DNA of 64,000 bases. Source: Absidia repens (lineage: Eukaryota > Mucoromycota > Mucoromycetes > Mucorales > Cunninghamellaceae). Each line of letters starts with the position of its first letter. The first letter of the stretch is position 1. The notes under the pieces were generated by a model that was given only the letters and a program-made list of their open reading frames with translations, did no database searches and was not told the origin of the DNA. The position numbers were made by a program, and so were the translations under genes. Of the stretch, positions 1 through 15,542 are shown in pieces. The stretch spans positions 1 through 64,000 of the forward strand of contig MCGE01000053.1 of assembly GCA_002105175.1 (NCBI GenBank), written 5' to 3'.

Positions 1-352
1 CATCGATCACTTTTGTGAATGTTTGTTGATCAGGAATCCATCTATATATATAAAAAAAAAGCAGTGAGAAAGAGATGGATTTTTTTTTTTTTTTTTTGTG
101 TTAACGTTGAAGTGAGAAGAGACGAAGGGAGTTTTACCTTGGTAATAGAATAATTGATTGTCTCGATCGTCGCTATTATGTTTCGGTGACCATAACAAAA
201 TCGTCGCATCATCCTGTCGCCCCGAGGCAAAAAATAAAAATAAAAAAAGCAATGTCCTGATTGATCAGTTTCATACTGAAGAAAAAAAAAAAGAAGTGAC
301 GCTTCCCAAGATGACAAGTCTTATAATACCTTCATGGAAGCCCCGTCCACTA

Positions 353-385
<33 letters not shown>

Positions 386-510
386 AAGTGAGATTCAAAA
401 GTACGACGGTAAGTTGACACCGGCTGTTGTTGTTGTTGTTGTTTACCATCGATGACTTTTCCCGAGGATCGAGATTGAATGTAGAAATAACCATCTGGGA
501 AATCATCCAT
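1..510 (-). CDS. Ricin-B-like beta-trefoil lectin gene, 5' part (partial at window start)
   Basis: Not seen as one open frame; I rebuilt it from splice sites on the minus strand. Exon 1 is 510-447 (ATG at 510), exon 2 is 349-330 (20 nt), exon 3 is 213-138, and exon 4 is 41-1 and continues outside the window. Phases match (1, 0, 1). The peptide has the pattern of a carbohydrate-binding beta-trefoil subdomain: FPDGYFYIQSRSSGKVID in exon 1, then DDATILLW and RDNQLFYY in exon 3, equivalent to the 'GKVLDV...t.i.lW....NQ.W.y' signature of ricin-type repeats. Such lectin-fold proteins are common in Mucoromycota; sugar specificity cannot be read. In exon 4 the frame meets a TGA at about 8-10, where one extra base would continue into a second KVID motif, so there is a frameshift, a sequencing error or another small intron. 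Long T-runs fill the introns. The fold is fairly sure, the exact model less so. Confidence 0.6.
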
Positions 511-1544
511 AAGATAAAACAGAGAAGACACCAAGTGAAAGAGAGAATGGAATTAAAAAAAAAAGTCAGAGAAAAAAAAATGCGGGAACCTTTAACGTCT
601 TTCAAAGCCCGCAGAGCCTGGTCTAGCGGTAGTCTATACCTTGTCTATAGCATCTCCTAAGAATCGAGGTTAAAGCATTCAAGCTCCTGCCATCGTCTTC
701 AAGAAAGTGGAAGAGTGTTAAATAACGAGCTTTATTTTATTATAGCTTCAAAAAAAAAAAGTGAAGTTAGTAACGAAAATGTCCATGATTATTTACACGT
801 AGAAACAAGTTTGGAAAAGACACACCCGACATCATATGTCCATATCAAGGTACGATTCATACGGGCAGTACTTAGAAGGTTCATAAACAAAGCAAACATT
901 TGCATTGTCAAGTACTATTTGCATGCATTCCAGAATGTGAAGAAACCCAAACGTATGTCCGTTCGAACACGATGCTACACCAGTAACAATCGATGGCTCG
1001 TCTCCAGTCTTTCCAGAAAAGGAAGGTCCAGAAAAATCTTCATCGACTACTAATCTCAATTGCAACTTTCATCTATCGTCCAAACAAGTTTCTAATCGGC
1101 ATTACCCTGCTAAATACAAGACGATAAGGACAAAAAAAAAAATTGTTTAGGTTCCCAATCAGCCATCCCGGATTTTCTTCTCATGAACATTTTCAACTGT
1201 CGATAGGTGTTGATTCATTTTATGCGCAGACCAGCACACCAAAGTCCCCCTTATCTTTTCGCGAAGATGGTAAAAAGAGGAATCAATAAAAATAATCATA
1301 AGAATCGAATTCATGGTACTTTGGAATAATATCAACATAAACTTGATACAAACAATGAAGGACAATGGACAGGGATGGATAATATAATCAAGATTGAACA
1401 GACCTGAAAAAAAAAGGTGCCCTGTCTGCCTGGAGCAGAAAATAACCTATTTCAAATGCCGCATAAGTAACGGGTCTTTTATCTCCTCTTTTTTATTCCC
1501 CCTTTCTTTTTTCTACATCATTCAACTTCTTTGCGGTTATGTTG
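511..1544. other. Intergenic, no supported gene
   Basis: Upstream of the lectin gene. A-rich tracts and short frames in several phases; none shows a recognisable domain or consistent splice sites. The minus-strand frame at 1065-832 has a plausible amino-acid composition but I do not recognise it. A degenerate tRNA-like stretch at 612-690 was considered and rejected. Confidence 0.5.
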
Positions 1545-2060
1545 GACTTAGATTAGTATCTGGACGAGTGTAGAAAGGGTTTAAGTTCAGGGATGCCAAC
1601 CATCATGAGGAAACATTTCCATTTTGGATCCCAAGATTTAAGAGCACCATTACAATACTTCATTGGCTTAGTTTAGTGTTACATTTGTCCATAGTTTTTA
1701 CCTACATCTCAATAAAACATATGTCTCTTTTACATGTTTCAATAAAAAATATGTCCAACTAGAGTCTCGCCCAGTCTCTCATGTCTTGTACTAGAGATCC
1801 CTAGGCAGATCAGCCGTTATTTAGATGCGCGTTGGCTATTCTCATGCTTCAATAAAGATAATAACCTTTTCGTCTTTCTCATGTATTTTACAGTACGTTA
1901 GATCCCTCTTTTTGGGAGTCACACTAGATTAGTGGTTGACCGTTCTTCAAGTCTCACGTTAGTTTCTCCTTCATGTCCATCCCATTCCTAACCTCAACTT
2001 CCTACTTATCATTTACGAATTCCGTTACACAGATAAGGTTGCATCCTCTAGTAATAGAGT
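1545..2060 (+). repeat. Dispersed repeat D, copy 1 (diverged)
   Basis: Shares with the D copies at 21.8, 29.7, 31.4, 35.7 and 53.5 kb the opening 'ttagaa.ggttt..agttcagggatg.caac' followed by 'cattttggat', and then alternating blocks of the type 'caataaaatatgtc' and 'ctcatgtcttgtac...agatcc'. It carries several AATAAA motifs. This copy is the most diverged and the only one far from the HET cluster. No protein is encoded. Confidence 0.6.
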
Positions 2061-3455
2061 ATGTATTGTCGGCATGAATTTTTTAAAGAGAAATTTTTAT
2101 TGCTTTTAGTCTCTCTTCACACATTCATTTTTATTTTTCTTATTCCTCAAACTATCAACATACCGTTCTTATTATTCTTATCCCTCTTATATTTTATTCG
2201 CGCACATATCGCTGGATTGTTTCTGGTAAGTCTTTTTTTTTTTTTTGTCCTCAATGGTTGTTTCTTTCTTTCTATATTTTACTAATATTCTCCAATTTTA
2301 TTTGTCTCAATGGAACTTGGTTTCTGAAAAAAGGGGGAGAGGACTTTTGCATGAATTTTCATTTCAAAGACCGCAGCGCCAAACGGTGTATACCCCTGTG
2401 GATCAATAAAAAAAATCAGTCTCACTATCACACATGTACACATTTACTTACTTTTGTTATACAGTAATACACATAAATATAGGTAATGATTTGGAGATGT
2501 ACAAAAAAAAGAGGTGGAGAAGGACGTTATACAACAGTCTTTAATGTTACCATGACTGGTAACTGTCATAATCAATTCCGATCCAATAATCATTCAATCA
2601 TCTATTCACAATCCAATGATTTATTCCCTCATCTCCACCTCATCCAAAAATACCTTGGTAGTAGAAATTTATTATTTTAACATCTGCATCCCCCTATTTT
2701 ATTATAAAGACCTTCCATCATTTTATCAAATAAAAAACATAACTTTGACTCACTTATGTCAGACTTTCTCTACAACAAGCATTACAGCAGTGCAATTAAA
2801 AACCTGAATAAAAATATAAGCATAATGTCGTATTGCTGTTTCCCGAAAAGCAATATATATCTTCATCATTTGTGTGTCTGCCTTATCACTTTATTTTCTT
2901 TTTTTACCACTGAATCTTCACCTATTCTCACACTTGTCATTTCACACATCAGATTACATACAGCCCCAACTATCCACAGCCTTATATATCCTATTAAAAT
3001 GCACATACCCGCAGCCTCAAATATTTTCGATTTCTTATAAAAAGATCATGCCATTTATAAAACTATATCAATTGTATCACTTATTTTTGCTATCTGCATC
3101 TCCTCTTTTATTTCACACTTTAAGCACACACAACGGAAGAAAATTGCCATAAACCAATAAATGCCTGAGATTAGTCCTGTTTTCCGATGATAAACTGTGC
3201 GCACCACACAGTATCTATGGCGTGCTTTTCGAAAAAGAAAAAAAAAAACACGCTGACTCTTTGAAATTCTCTGGTGTGGAGATTAAAAAGATGCTTTACT
3301 AATATATTAGAAAAAAAAATGGGAACGATTTTGAAAGTCCGGGAGAAAATGATTAGAACTTAGCCACTGAAAAGTGATCCCCCCTCCAAGGCCACCGTCG
3401 CCCATAAGAATTCACCTCCTGTTTTTTTTTTTTTTTTATTACTTTCTACAAATCT
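2061..3455. other. Intergenic AT-rich DNA with a fragment of repeat A
   Basis: Pyrimidine-rich and AT-rich, with several short plus-strand frames rich in Phe, Leu and Ser that look like translated T/C tracts. Bases 2338-2400 match the core of repeat A ('acttttgcatgaatttt', then 'cgccaaa.gg'), so a short A fragment is present. Bases 3421-3437 are a T-run just before the helix-turn-helix gene. Confidence 0.45.
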
Positions 3456-3809
3456 ATGGTGTTAACAACTGAACAAAAAGCACAAGTCATTGCATATCGA
3501 AAAGCAGGCATGTCGATGGAGGCCATTGGTCTTGAATTGAAGGTCCATCGGTCGTCGATCAGCCGCATCATCAAGGCGTATGAGGCAACGGGCTCATTGG
3601 AAAGGAAAAAAGGCTCAGGGCGCAAAAAAATCCTGACGGAACGTGACATCCGTCAACTGAAGCGACTCGTCTCTCAACAAAGCCATGCAACCCTGAGTGA
3701 TGTCCAACGTGACATGACCGTCAAAGTGTCCACTCACACCCTGAGAAGAACATTTGCACACGAACGACTTCGGCGCCCGGATGGCAAACAAGACGAAGCA
3801 AAAAAATAA
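3456..3809 (+). CDS. Orphan Tc1/mariner-type helix-turn-helix protein, 117 aa
   Basis: Single-exon frame. Residues 1-45 have the layout of the first Tc1/Tc3 transposase helix-turn-helix (EQKAQVIAYRKAGMSMEAIG, then HRSSISRIIKAY). A basic GSGRKK linker follows at about 56-61, a GRPR-like spacer of Tc1 transposases, and then a second helix-turn-helix (DIRQLKRLVSQ...HTLRRTFAHERL). The frame ends in a Lys-rich tail. The DDE catalytic domain (about 200 residues in Tc1 elements) is absent, and I see no terminal inverted repeats or downstream catalytic exon. It is therefore either the 5' stump of a dead element or a domesticated DNA-binding protein. Codon use is more balanced than in the surrounding low-complexity frames, which supports real coding. 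DNA binding is inferred from family; the target is unknown. Confidence 0.7.
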   Translation: MVLTTEQKAQVIAYRKAGMSMEAIGLELKVHRSSISRIIKAYEATGSLERKKGSGRKKILTERDIRQLKRLVSQQSHATLSDVQRDMTVKVSTHTLRRTFAHERLRRPDGKQDEAKK

Positions 3810-8754
<4,945 letters not shown>

Positions 8755-9998
8755 TTCACTGGGTGATAGAATTATCATCTTCGTTTAGTTTTCTAGTTTA
8801 GAAATAGAATGGATTTGTTTTGACTTCTTTTAAATAAAATAAAAACCTTACAATCATCTACATATGAATTCTCCTTACCACTTAGTAAAAATTATATCAC
8901 GAGCGGATGACATCTTTCGTTTTGTGTGTGTGTGGGTGGGTAGGTGTGCATGCAATAGAGGAGGGTAAAACATAAAAGAGGACATTAAACTGTAGAAACG
9001 AGTGAACTAGATACACGCTATTAATCTTTTCTTGAAGAGGGGATGAGTATGGTGGCAAATCGATGATTTTACCTTGTTGATCCCTTTGGAATCAATGCAA
9101 AGCTTTATACAAGTGATTTTCTGCGGGATGAAATCAAAAATTGTGATACCGTCGTGTTATTTTTGTTCTTTTTTTTTTATGAAAGAAAAAAACGAGTTCG
9201 TTTAGTGTACATACATGGCTTCATCAAGAAGTATGCTTTTTTGATTTCAAATAAAACACTTCCTTTCTAACCTCCCAAAAAAAAAAAAAAAAAAAATGCC
9301 GTGAGCACTTCTCGAGTCTGATAGTGCTCTTTTGCCGTCTTTCGAACACCGCCGACTCACTGAAAGGGAGGGGTGTGTCTATCCTATGTCTATTTATTTG
9401 CGTATGAAAAGATTGACATTGCTCGTTAGATGATGGTATTGCATTTTATTTGTATTTTTTTTTTTTTTTTTTGGTTTGTTTCAGGGGATAGACACTGTAC
9501 AGGACTGTAGATACAGTTTTTAAAATTGTAGCATGCCGATCCTACGCTGAACACCGATGTCTTTTTTTGAAGACGTGAAGAAAAAACCACAAGAGGTGAG
9601 ACTAAAAGGAGAACAATTGATGCGCGCGTGTATGTGATGCAAAACTGCATGGTAACCCGTACAAGCGAGAAACAAAAGAGCAGAGAGGAGGGAAAACGGG
9701 GGTTGCTTCTTTGCATCTACGTAAACATTTTAAACTCTTCTACCTTTTTTTTTTTAATGCAGTCTATTTGGTTGTTGACGCCGCTTTCCCCCCCCCCCTG
9801 TTCTTCTTCGTCATATGATTGATTTCCTGCGTGATTGAAGAGGAGGGAAGCGGGGTCAATGTCAGCGTCCCCTTTTTTAAAAATCGAAAAAGGTGCGGCT
9901 TTTTTCTATTTATATAGAGATATATAAAATCTTTTTTTTTTTTGTTATATCTTTCTTAAACACTCACACACGCACACATACTCACAAAATAAACTGAA
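8755..9998. other. Intergenic between glutathione reductase and the secreted peptide
   Basis: Holds the glutathione reductase 3' end with AATAAA at 8833 and 9250, a (GT)n-type run near 8923-8947, and T-runs. Bases 9886-9998 look like a promoter for the next gene: a TATA-type stretch 'tttatatagagatatata' near 9909-9926, then a C/A-rich leader before the ATG. No other coding evidence. Confidence 0.45.
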
Positions 9999-10223
9999 AT
10001 GAAATCGATTCTTTCTATGAATGTTCTTGTTTTGGTCTGTCTGTTCGTCCTCAATCCAATGATCAGGGCACAAATACTCACAACAAGCTGTTCCAATGGT
10101 CGATGTTCTGTGTTTTGTCCTATTGGTGGGGCCTGGAAACAATGTATAACATCCAGCAACCAGGCTGTAACGTGTACTCATGTGACGGACTGTTCAGGCT
10201 TTGACTGCGTCAATATGTGTTAG
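9999..10223 (+). CDS. Small secreted cysteine-rich protein, 74 aa
   Basis: Single exon with a clean N-terminal signal peptide: Lys2, a hydrophobic core MNVLVLVCLFVL at about 7-18, and an A-type cleavage site after Ala24. The mature part (about 50 aa) has eight cysteines at 31, 36, 40, 49, 59, 65, 70 and 74, spaced C-x4-C-x3-C-x8-C-x9-C-x5-C-x4-C-x3-C, the last being the final residue. This even, all-paired pattern predicts four disulphides and export to the cell surface or medium. The length, signal and cysteine density fit fungal small secreted cysteine-rich proteins, a class including effectors, antimicrobial peptides and wall-associated peptides. I do not recognise a named family, and no function should be assumed. 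A TATA-like box about 75-90 bp upstream supports expression. Confidence 0.7.
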   Translation: MKSILSMNVLVLVCLFVLNPMIRAQILTTSCSNGRCSVFCPIGGAWKQCITSSNQAVTCTHVTDCSGFDCVNMC

Positions 10224-11029
10224 TTTTTTGTTTGTCCCATGGGTGATTCATGAATATCCGTTTTGACAGTTGGATTTTTTTTTAAAAAATTTCAAAAACT
10301 GAATTTTAAAGAAAATAAAATAAAATAAAATAAAATCACCCGTCACTCACCCTCACTCAACTCTGGCAGATAACGTTAGGATGGTATACATGGAGGGACA
10401 GGACGGGCGGTGCTTGGTGGTGGGGAGAGAGGGTTTGATTGGGCACTGAAAACCCCATTTCATACCACGCCCACGTGGGGGAGGGTTCTTTTTTTTTTTT
10501 GCCACATTACCGGTTTGCCGATATCAACGGACCGCGAATGAAGAGGACCGAGAACAATGAAGCTGCGACGTTTTTTGCCATGGTTTAAATGAGAGAGCGA
10601 GAGAAAGGAAGAAAATAAGGGGTTTGTTGTTGTTGTAAAGCCAATTCTTCGACAGACAGTGGTTTGCGGTTATAACGACGTGGTATCGGCTTCAGGGTTC
10701 AGTTGAAGCCAGTCTTCTTACCTATTTTTTGGCAATATCTTTTTTCAAACAAAATAAACTAAAATTGTGCCCTTTGTGGTTAAAGTCAATTTGTCTATCA
10801 GAGAGCTAAAACACACACAGACAGACATTGCATAAAAAAACCGGCGAACGCTTCGGGATATAAACTCCACCATTTTGAAATTGTGCTGAATGGTTTTGAT
10901 ATTGTTTTCTAACTTAATTATGACTACTTGCATTATGCCTCTGACTCCATGTAGAGCCTCTTCTCTTTCTCTGTTGCATGTGTCAGAATTATTTGAAATT
11001 GAATAAATATATATATATATATATATAGA
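10224..11029. other. Intergenic, contains a CACGTG-type motif and a (TA)n run
   Basis: 3' of the secreted peptide gene is an (AAAAT)n stretch at 10305-10336. Bases 10466-10482 contain 'cgcccacgtggggg', a version of the CCGCCCACGTGG motif seen repeatedly elsewhere in the window. Bases 11003-11027 are a (TA)n run. No supported gene. Confidence 0.45.
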
Positions 11030-11789
11030 GGTAACAGTCATGGTGTTCACTTTACGTTAATGCTGCACGGCACCATATCACCAATATACTGTATGGAATA
11101 CTCTGAAGTGACTCAAACCTCATCCGGAAATATCAACACCTTTTGCTAACAAAATGGCCGCATGTCCTAAATAAGATCTGCGTCTTTTTTTTTTCAAGTG
11201 AGGGAGGAGTGATTCTTTAATTCCTTGAACACAGAGAACTTTTTAAAGAAAAAGGCTTAAACAGAAAATCATCTCTCACTGGGTTGTCCATCACTCAGAT
11301 CTCGCCACCCTGCATATAGGACAGACGATTGTTAAACACTCGCAAAAAAAAAAAAAAAAAAAAAAAAAAAAGGTCGTGCGGGATTTGGTTTTCAAAAATT
11401 GTAAGGAATTAAGGTTCACTGATGACTGTTATAAATGAAATGCACCATAAATATAAATTCAGGAACCAAAAGTCATCAAGCGAATATGCCATAATAACTA
11501 AACCGAGACATTCTTCCATCATTATATAAACTACTATTCATTTAAGCTTCTTACTGTTACATATACTATGATCCTTGGAGAATAAAAAAGGGTACCTGTA
11601 TTGCTCTTTCACCCGTTGATTTATGAAACAAAGGTGGGGCATCTCATTGCTCGTTTGTGTTACAGTAAAGCGCCTTTTTGTTCTGTTCGCCCTAATATAC
11701 GTGCCCCGAGCCATTCATCATTTATTCGGTCAATCATTTGTCACCCTCCTTTTTCTTCTCCTTTTTTTTTTTTTTCGTTCAACTACATC
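11030..11789 (+). promoter_or_regulatory. Conserved 5' leader/promoter of HET1
   Basis: This stretch recurs upstream of the other HET genes. The distal part (11030-11370: 'gg.catggtgtt.actttacg', 'aa.atggcc.catgtcc', 'ctcgccaccctgcatatagg') matches 22.77-23.14 and 32.23-32.56 kb. The proximal part contains TATATAAA at 11523-11530 followed by 'ctactattcatttaagctt', then 'gaataaaaaaggg', then 'gtttgtgttacag' about 125 bp before the ATG. The 'ttacag' is conserved in all copies and could be the acceptor of a 5'UTR intron. The conservation of TATA, spacing and leader suggests one transcriptional programme for the family. Confidence 0.6.
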
Positions 11790-14102
11790 ATGACGACCGA
11801 CGAAACAGTGGATAAACTCGGTCAAGGTAATATCAAAAAGCAGCGTACATTTTTGTTAACTGGACCTTTCTACACCAACCCCATATTGACTGATATGACA
11901 TTTTATTTTGATTTTTGATTTTTATAGACTTATCACTCAAAGACACCAAGCCACGACAGAGAAAGCCATTTCAAGTGGTTCTTGTCAGCATCAAAATGGC
12001 CGCCTACAAAAGAGTCATCCACTGTGTTAAAAAGCCACTCGAAGAAAACGATTTGAAATTTGTTGCTTTGTCTTACCGTTGGGGCGAACTACACGAGACG
12101 CTAATTGACACTGGCGTTGGTTACACAGCAACCATCACATCGTTTGATTTAAATGATTTTTATCGACTTTGTGAATTGATGACCATCGAATCGGATACAA
12201 TGCATATCGATTATGTATGGGTGGATGCTATCTGTGTGGATCAAAGCCCGGCCAAACGAAAAGCAACCATTCATCAAATGAGCAATATCTACGATCGCGC
12301 CACATATATATTAGCAGTGCCCGATCTTCATGTGACTTACCTGAAAGGACTATCGATCAAAAATGACGACATCATCAAGGGCTCCAGACTATATCATATG
12401 GCTCTTTATTACCTTCTTCATGGAGATGCGTCCCAACTCGACGCCTTGGATGAAGCATTCCTCGATGAAGCCAAAGTGCCAAAAGATCCTCCTGCATTAA
12501 GGCAGTTGCTGCTTGAAAACACGAGTTATTTTGCATATGGTTTGATGAATTACGAAACGTATCCTCCCCTGTATTGTCCTGTACAAGCCCTCGATCACAT
12601 ATGCGAAACCATCACCAATCAAAAGCGTCGTCAACATCGGAAAACTGGGATAACAGGGAGCAGCAAGAACTCAAATGGAGAATTACATCAGTGTGACAAA
12701 AAGGTTTGTCCTCTAGACGCGCTTCATTCAAGATATATCGCTCCAACATTTGAGGAACACCGTCACTTCCGTGCGTCACAATGGAAATCCGATATCCTTC
12801 AAAGAAGCAACAGTATTCGACGATCGATGGAATTTTTTGTGGGGCTCATCAAGGATTGGTCTACGCGTGTGTGGGTGATCAGTGAATTCAATATCGCCAA
12901 AAAGAAAAACAACCTCAAATATTGGTTTATTCAATTGGCTCATAATTACGAAGGATATTATGCATTTGAAGACATAATGACCTGCGAAGAAATCACCTTC
13001 TTTAAATTTGATTTTAACAATTTTCAGACTCCAGTATGAACGTTGATTACTACAAAGACGACTATGAAACAGAACGGACGAGAACAAGAACGTCCAACCC
13101 AGTGTACATCCAATTTCATTATACTTTACACAATCAACTCAGTCGACAAACGTTTCTGCAGAACATTCTAATTTCCAAAGCCAGTAAAAATGGTATGTTC
13201 AAGCAAACAACGGACCTTACACCGCTCTTTTAATTTTAGAAAAAAAAATGGAATGTAAACCCTTTTTTTATTTATTTTAAAATTCATTAGAGGATCGATT
13301 TTACAGTATTTTGCCATTCTCACCGTATCATGACAGAAAACTGGAGGTGTCGCATTGGAAAATCAACACTATGCCATCCGTGAAATTGAAACTCTACGAA
13401 ATCATGCACACAAAAGATAAATTAGCTTTGCTATTTTTGTCTGGTGATGCGACTGCGATGTATAGCGGTGTTTTACCAACCTTTGCAACATCGACTTTAA
13501 ATTCGAAATCCGACCCTGCGCATCGAATCAATAGTCCCGACGTAGCTTTTTCGAATTTTGACGTAAAGGATCCATCCACCATTATGCTTTATCATCATCA
13601 TCTCGAACGAACAAACGACAACAATAGCAACAATAGCATCAATGATGGTGATGACGATGATGAGGATGATGATGATGATGATGAAGAGGACAGTGTTGAC
13701 TCGTACCAACACTATTTACGTTTGAAACCGAAAGAGTATTTAAAGGTAAAACGCAATGTAAATTGGTACGACGAAAATGGTAGCATCAGGCACATCAAGT
13801 CGCTAAATTTTAAACACCCTGGCTCCCATGCTGATGATGAGGATGATGCTTCTAAGCATATTTTTTACATTGTTTCTATCCCACTTACTGAATCGTTTGA
13901 TGAACCGTTGCATACTGTACTGGATTTTTCTGATTTCATCACTTTGATCGGAAGTTTTGTTAGAAACAAATGGATTCTGGCACCTGAAACCTTTGGAAAT
14001 GCCACCGACGGAGAACATGTAATATGCCATGGCGACGGCGACGACTACATCGACAACGACAGCGATGCTAAGCCTCCTGCTACCTTTTTTGATATCTACT
14101 AA
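11790..14102 (+). pseudogene. HET1: HET-domain gene with one frameshift before the C-terminal domain
   Basis: Exons: 11790-11826 (37 nt), 11928-13192 and 13291-14102. The HET motifs are complete: FVALSYRWG, YVWVDAICVDQ followed by MSNIYDRATYILAVPD, and RVWVISEFNIAKKKNN. Compared with HET2 and HET5, one base is missing near 13023-13036 (TTCTTCAG reads TTTTCAG), which brings in a TGA at 13037-13039. The frame downstream resumes in register with its paralogues from 13036 to the donor at 13193, and exon 3 is fully open to a TAA at 14100. As it stands the gene would make a 382-aa protein with the HET part but without the acidic linker and C-terminal domain. It could be a pseudogene, a functional HET-only variant, or a sequence error; the intact third exon suggests a recent event. 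AATAAA lies at 14156-14161. Subgroup with HET2, HET5 and HET7. Confidence 0.75.
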
Positions 14103-14899
14103 AAAAAACCCCCCAAGATGTGGTATCGTTTAATGTTTTGTATGGTGATTGATTTAATAAACAGCTACATACATACTTGGAAAACAACCAATTATTGTTT
14201 CATACTCTGGATTGATGGTATGTCTAATTAATGTTCAATCATTTATATCTATGATGCGTTACTGTGCCATTATTGTACCATAGCATCAACATTCGGTTTA
14301 GTTGATATAGGATAATTAAATATATTGAGTTTGATCAGAGAGGATAAGCTAATCATTTTTTTTTTTTTTTTTTGGAAATTTCAAAGCCTCCAACACAAAA
14401 ACGAAATATTAATCATTCTGTGTGCGAGGTAGACTTTGTTTGTATCAAGAAACCGTTTCTCGTATGAAATGGCGTCATGCCACCAAAGATGACACGCGGG
14501 AAAAGACCCTGATTTCTGCAAGGATTTTTGCATGAATTTCGTTTTAAACGCCGCATCGCCAAATGGCTTATGCTAGGCGCACGGATACAGTGGTCTAGCA
14601 CGTATAACGGTGCCCAAAATTATGTAGCGGTATTTTAAACTGTCATTTGCCCTTTGGCGATCATAACGAAAAGATTTTGATAACGGATGTTCCAAGATGT
14701 TATCTGTAAAAATATAACGGTATTGTCGATCTGGAGGTATGCCCTATTTTATTTTTTTTAGCCTATGGAATGATAGAGGATAATCATAAACAGGGAATTT
14801 GACTGTTTTATTATCTTTCATGTGTGATCAATTATGGCTCTCTAGGTTATATAAGGTGTACAGAGCCATTCATTATACAGCATGGACAATGCAGGTTGT

Positions 14900-14932
<33 letters not shown>

Positions 14933-15127
14933 GCATATACTCTCTCATTAATCTCAATATATTTAATTATCCTATATCAACTAAACCGAATGTTGATGCC
15001 ATCCCTGATCTGAAACTCTTCTAAACTAGTCCTAACACTGACCTAATGTCATCATGGTCTGAAGGAGTCCAATATGGTGAAGGAAAAAAAAGGATTAAGA
15101 GGGAGAGAGCATCAGCAAAAAAAAAAA
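14103..15127. repeat. HET1 3' flank, repeat A copy 1 (14374-14930) and inverted flank
   Basis: The 3' flank 14283-14350 ('ttcggtttagttgatatagg', then 'aatatattgagttt') is repeated in inverse orientation at 14932-15004, with repeat A1 lying between the two, bounded by a T-run (14358-14373) and an A-run (14902-14930). A1 has the shared segments 'gtagactttgtttgtatcaa', 'ttgcatgaatttcgttttaa', 'gcgcacgga' and 'gtgtacagagccattcatta'. The arrangement resembles an element with inverted arms, but it may equally be an inversion of HET flanking DNA. No coding potential that survives in all copies. Confidence 0.6.
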
Positions 15128-15542
15128 AGTCGTGCGGGATTTGACTTTCCAAAACTGTAAAGTAAGGTTCACTGACAAAGGTTATAAATGAAATGCACCA
15201 TAAATATAAATTCGGGAACCGAAAGTCATCAAGCGAATATGCCATAATAACTGAACCAAGATATTCTGCCATTATTATATAAACTACTATTCATTTAAGC
15301 TTGTTCCTGTTACATATACTATGATTGTCGGAGAATAAAAAAGGGCTACCTGTATTGCTCTTTCACCCATTGATTGATGAAACAAAGGTGGGGCATTTCA
15401 TTGAGCGTTTGTGTTACAGCGAAGCGCCTTTTTGTTATGTTCGCCCGAATATACGTGCCCGAGTCATTCATCATTCATTCTGTCAATCATTTGTTACCCT
15501 CCTTTTTCTTCTCTCTCTTTTTCTTTTTCGCTCAACTACATC
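15128..15542 (+). promoter_or_regulatory. Conserved 5' leader/promoter of HET2
   Basis: Closely similar to the proximal HET1 leader: 'gtcgtgcgggatttgacttt', TATATAAA at 15276-15283, 'actactattcatttaagctt', 'gaataaaaaaggg' and 'gtgttacag', all in the same order. The distal part seen upstream of HET1 is missing; repeat A1 and its inverted flank take its place. Confidence 0.6.

Noticed and set aside
612..690. tRNA-like stretch with an A-box (TGGTCTAGCGG) and a weak B-box (ATTCAAGCTCC)
   Set aside because: Acceptor stems do not pair, position 33 of the putative anticodon loop is not T and the T-arm is imperfect; at most a decayed tRNA or tRNA-derived fragment.
13036..13233. Separate gene starting at MNVDYYKDD after HET1
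   Set aside because: Aligns with the middle of exon 2 in HET2, HET5 and HET7; it is the shifted continuation of HET1.
14283..15004. Interpretation of A1 with its inverted HET flanks as one transposon with terminal inverted repeats
   Set aside because: At A2 the same flank is present on one side only, and A3 and A4 lack it, so the arms belong to HET 3' flanks and not to the element.
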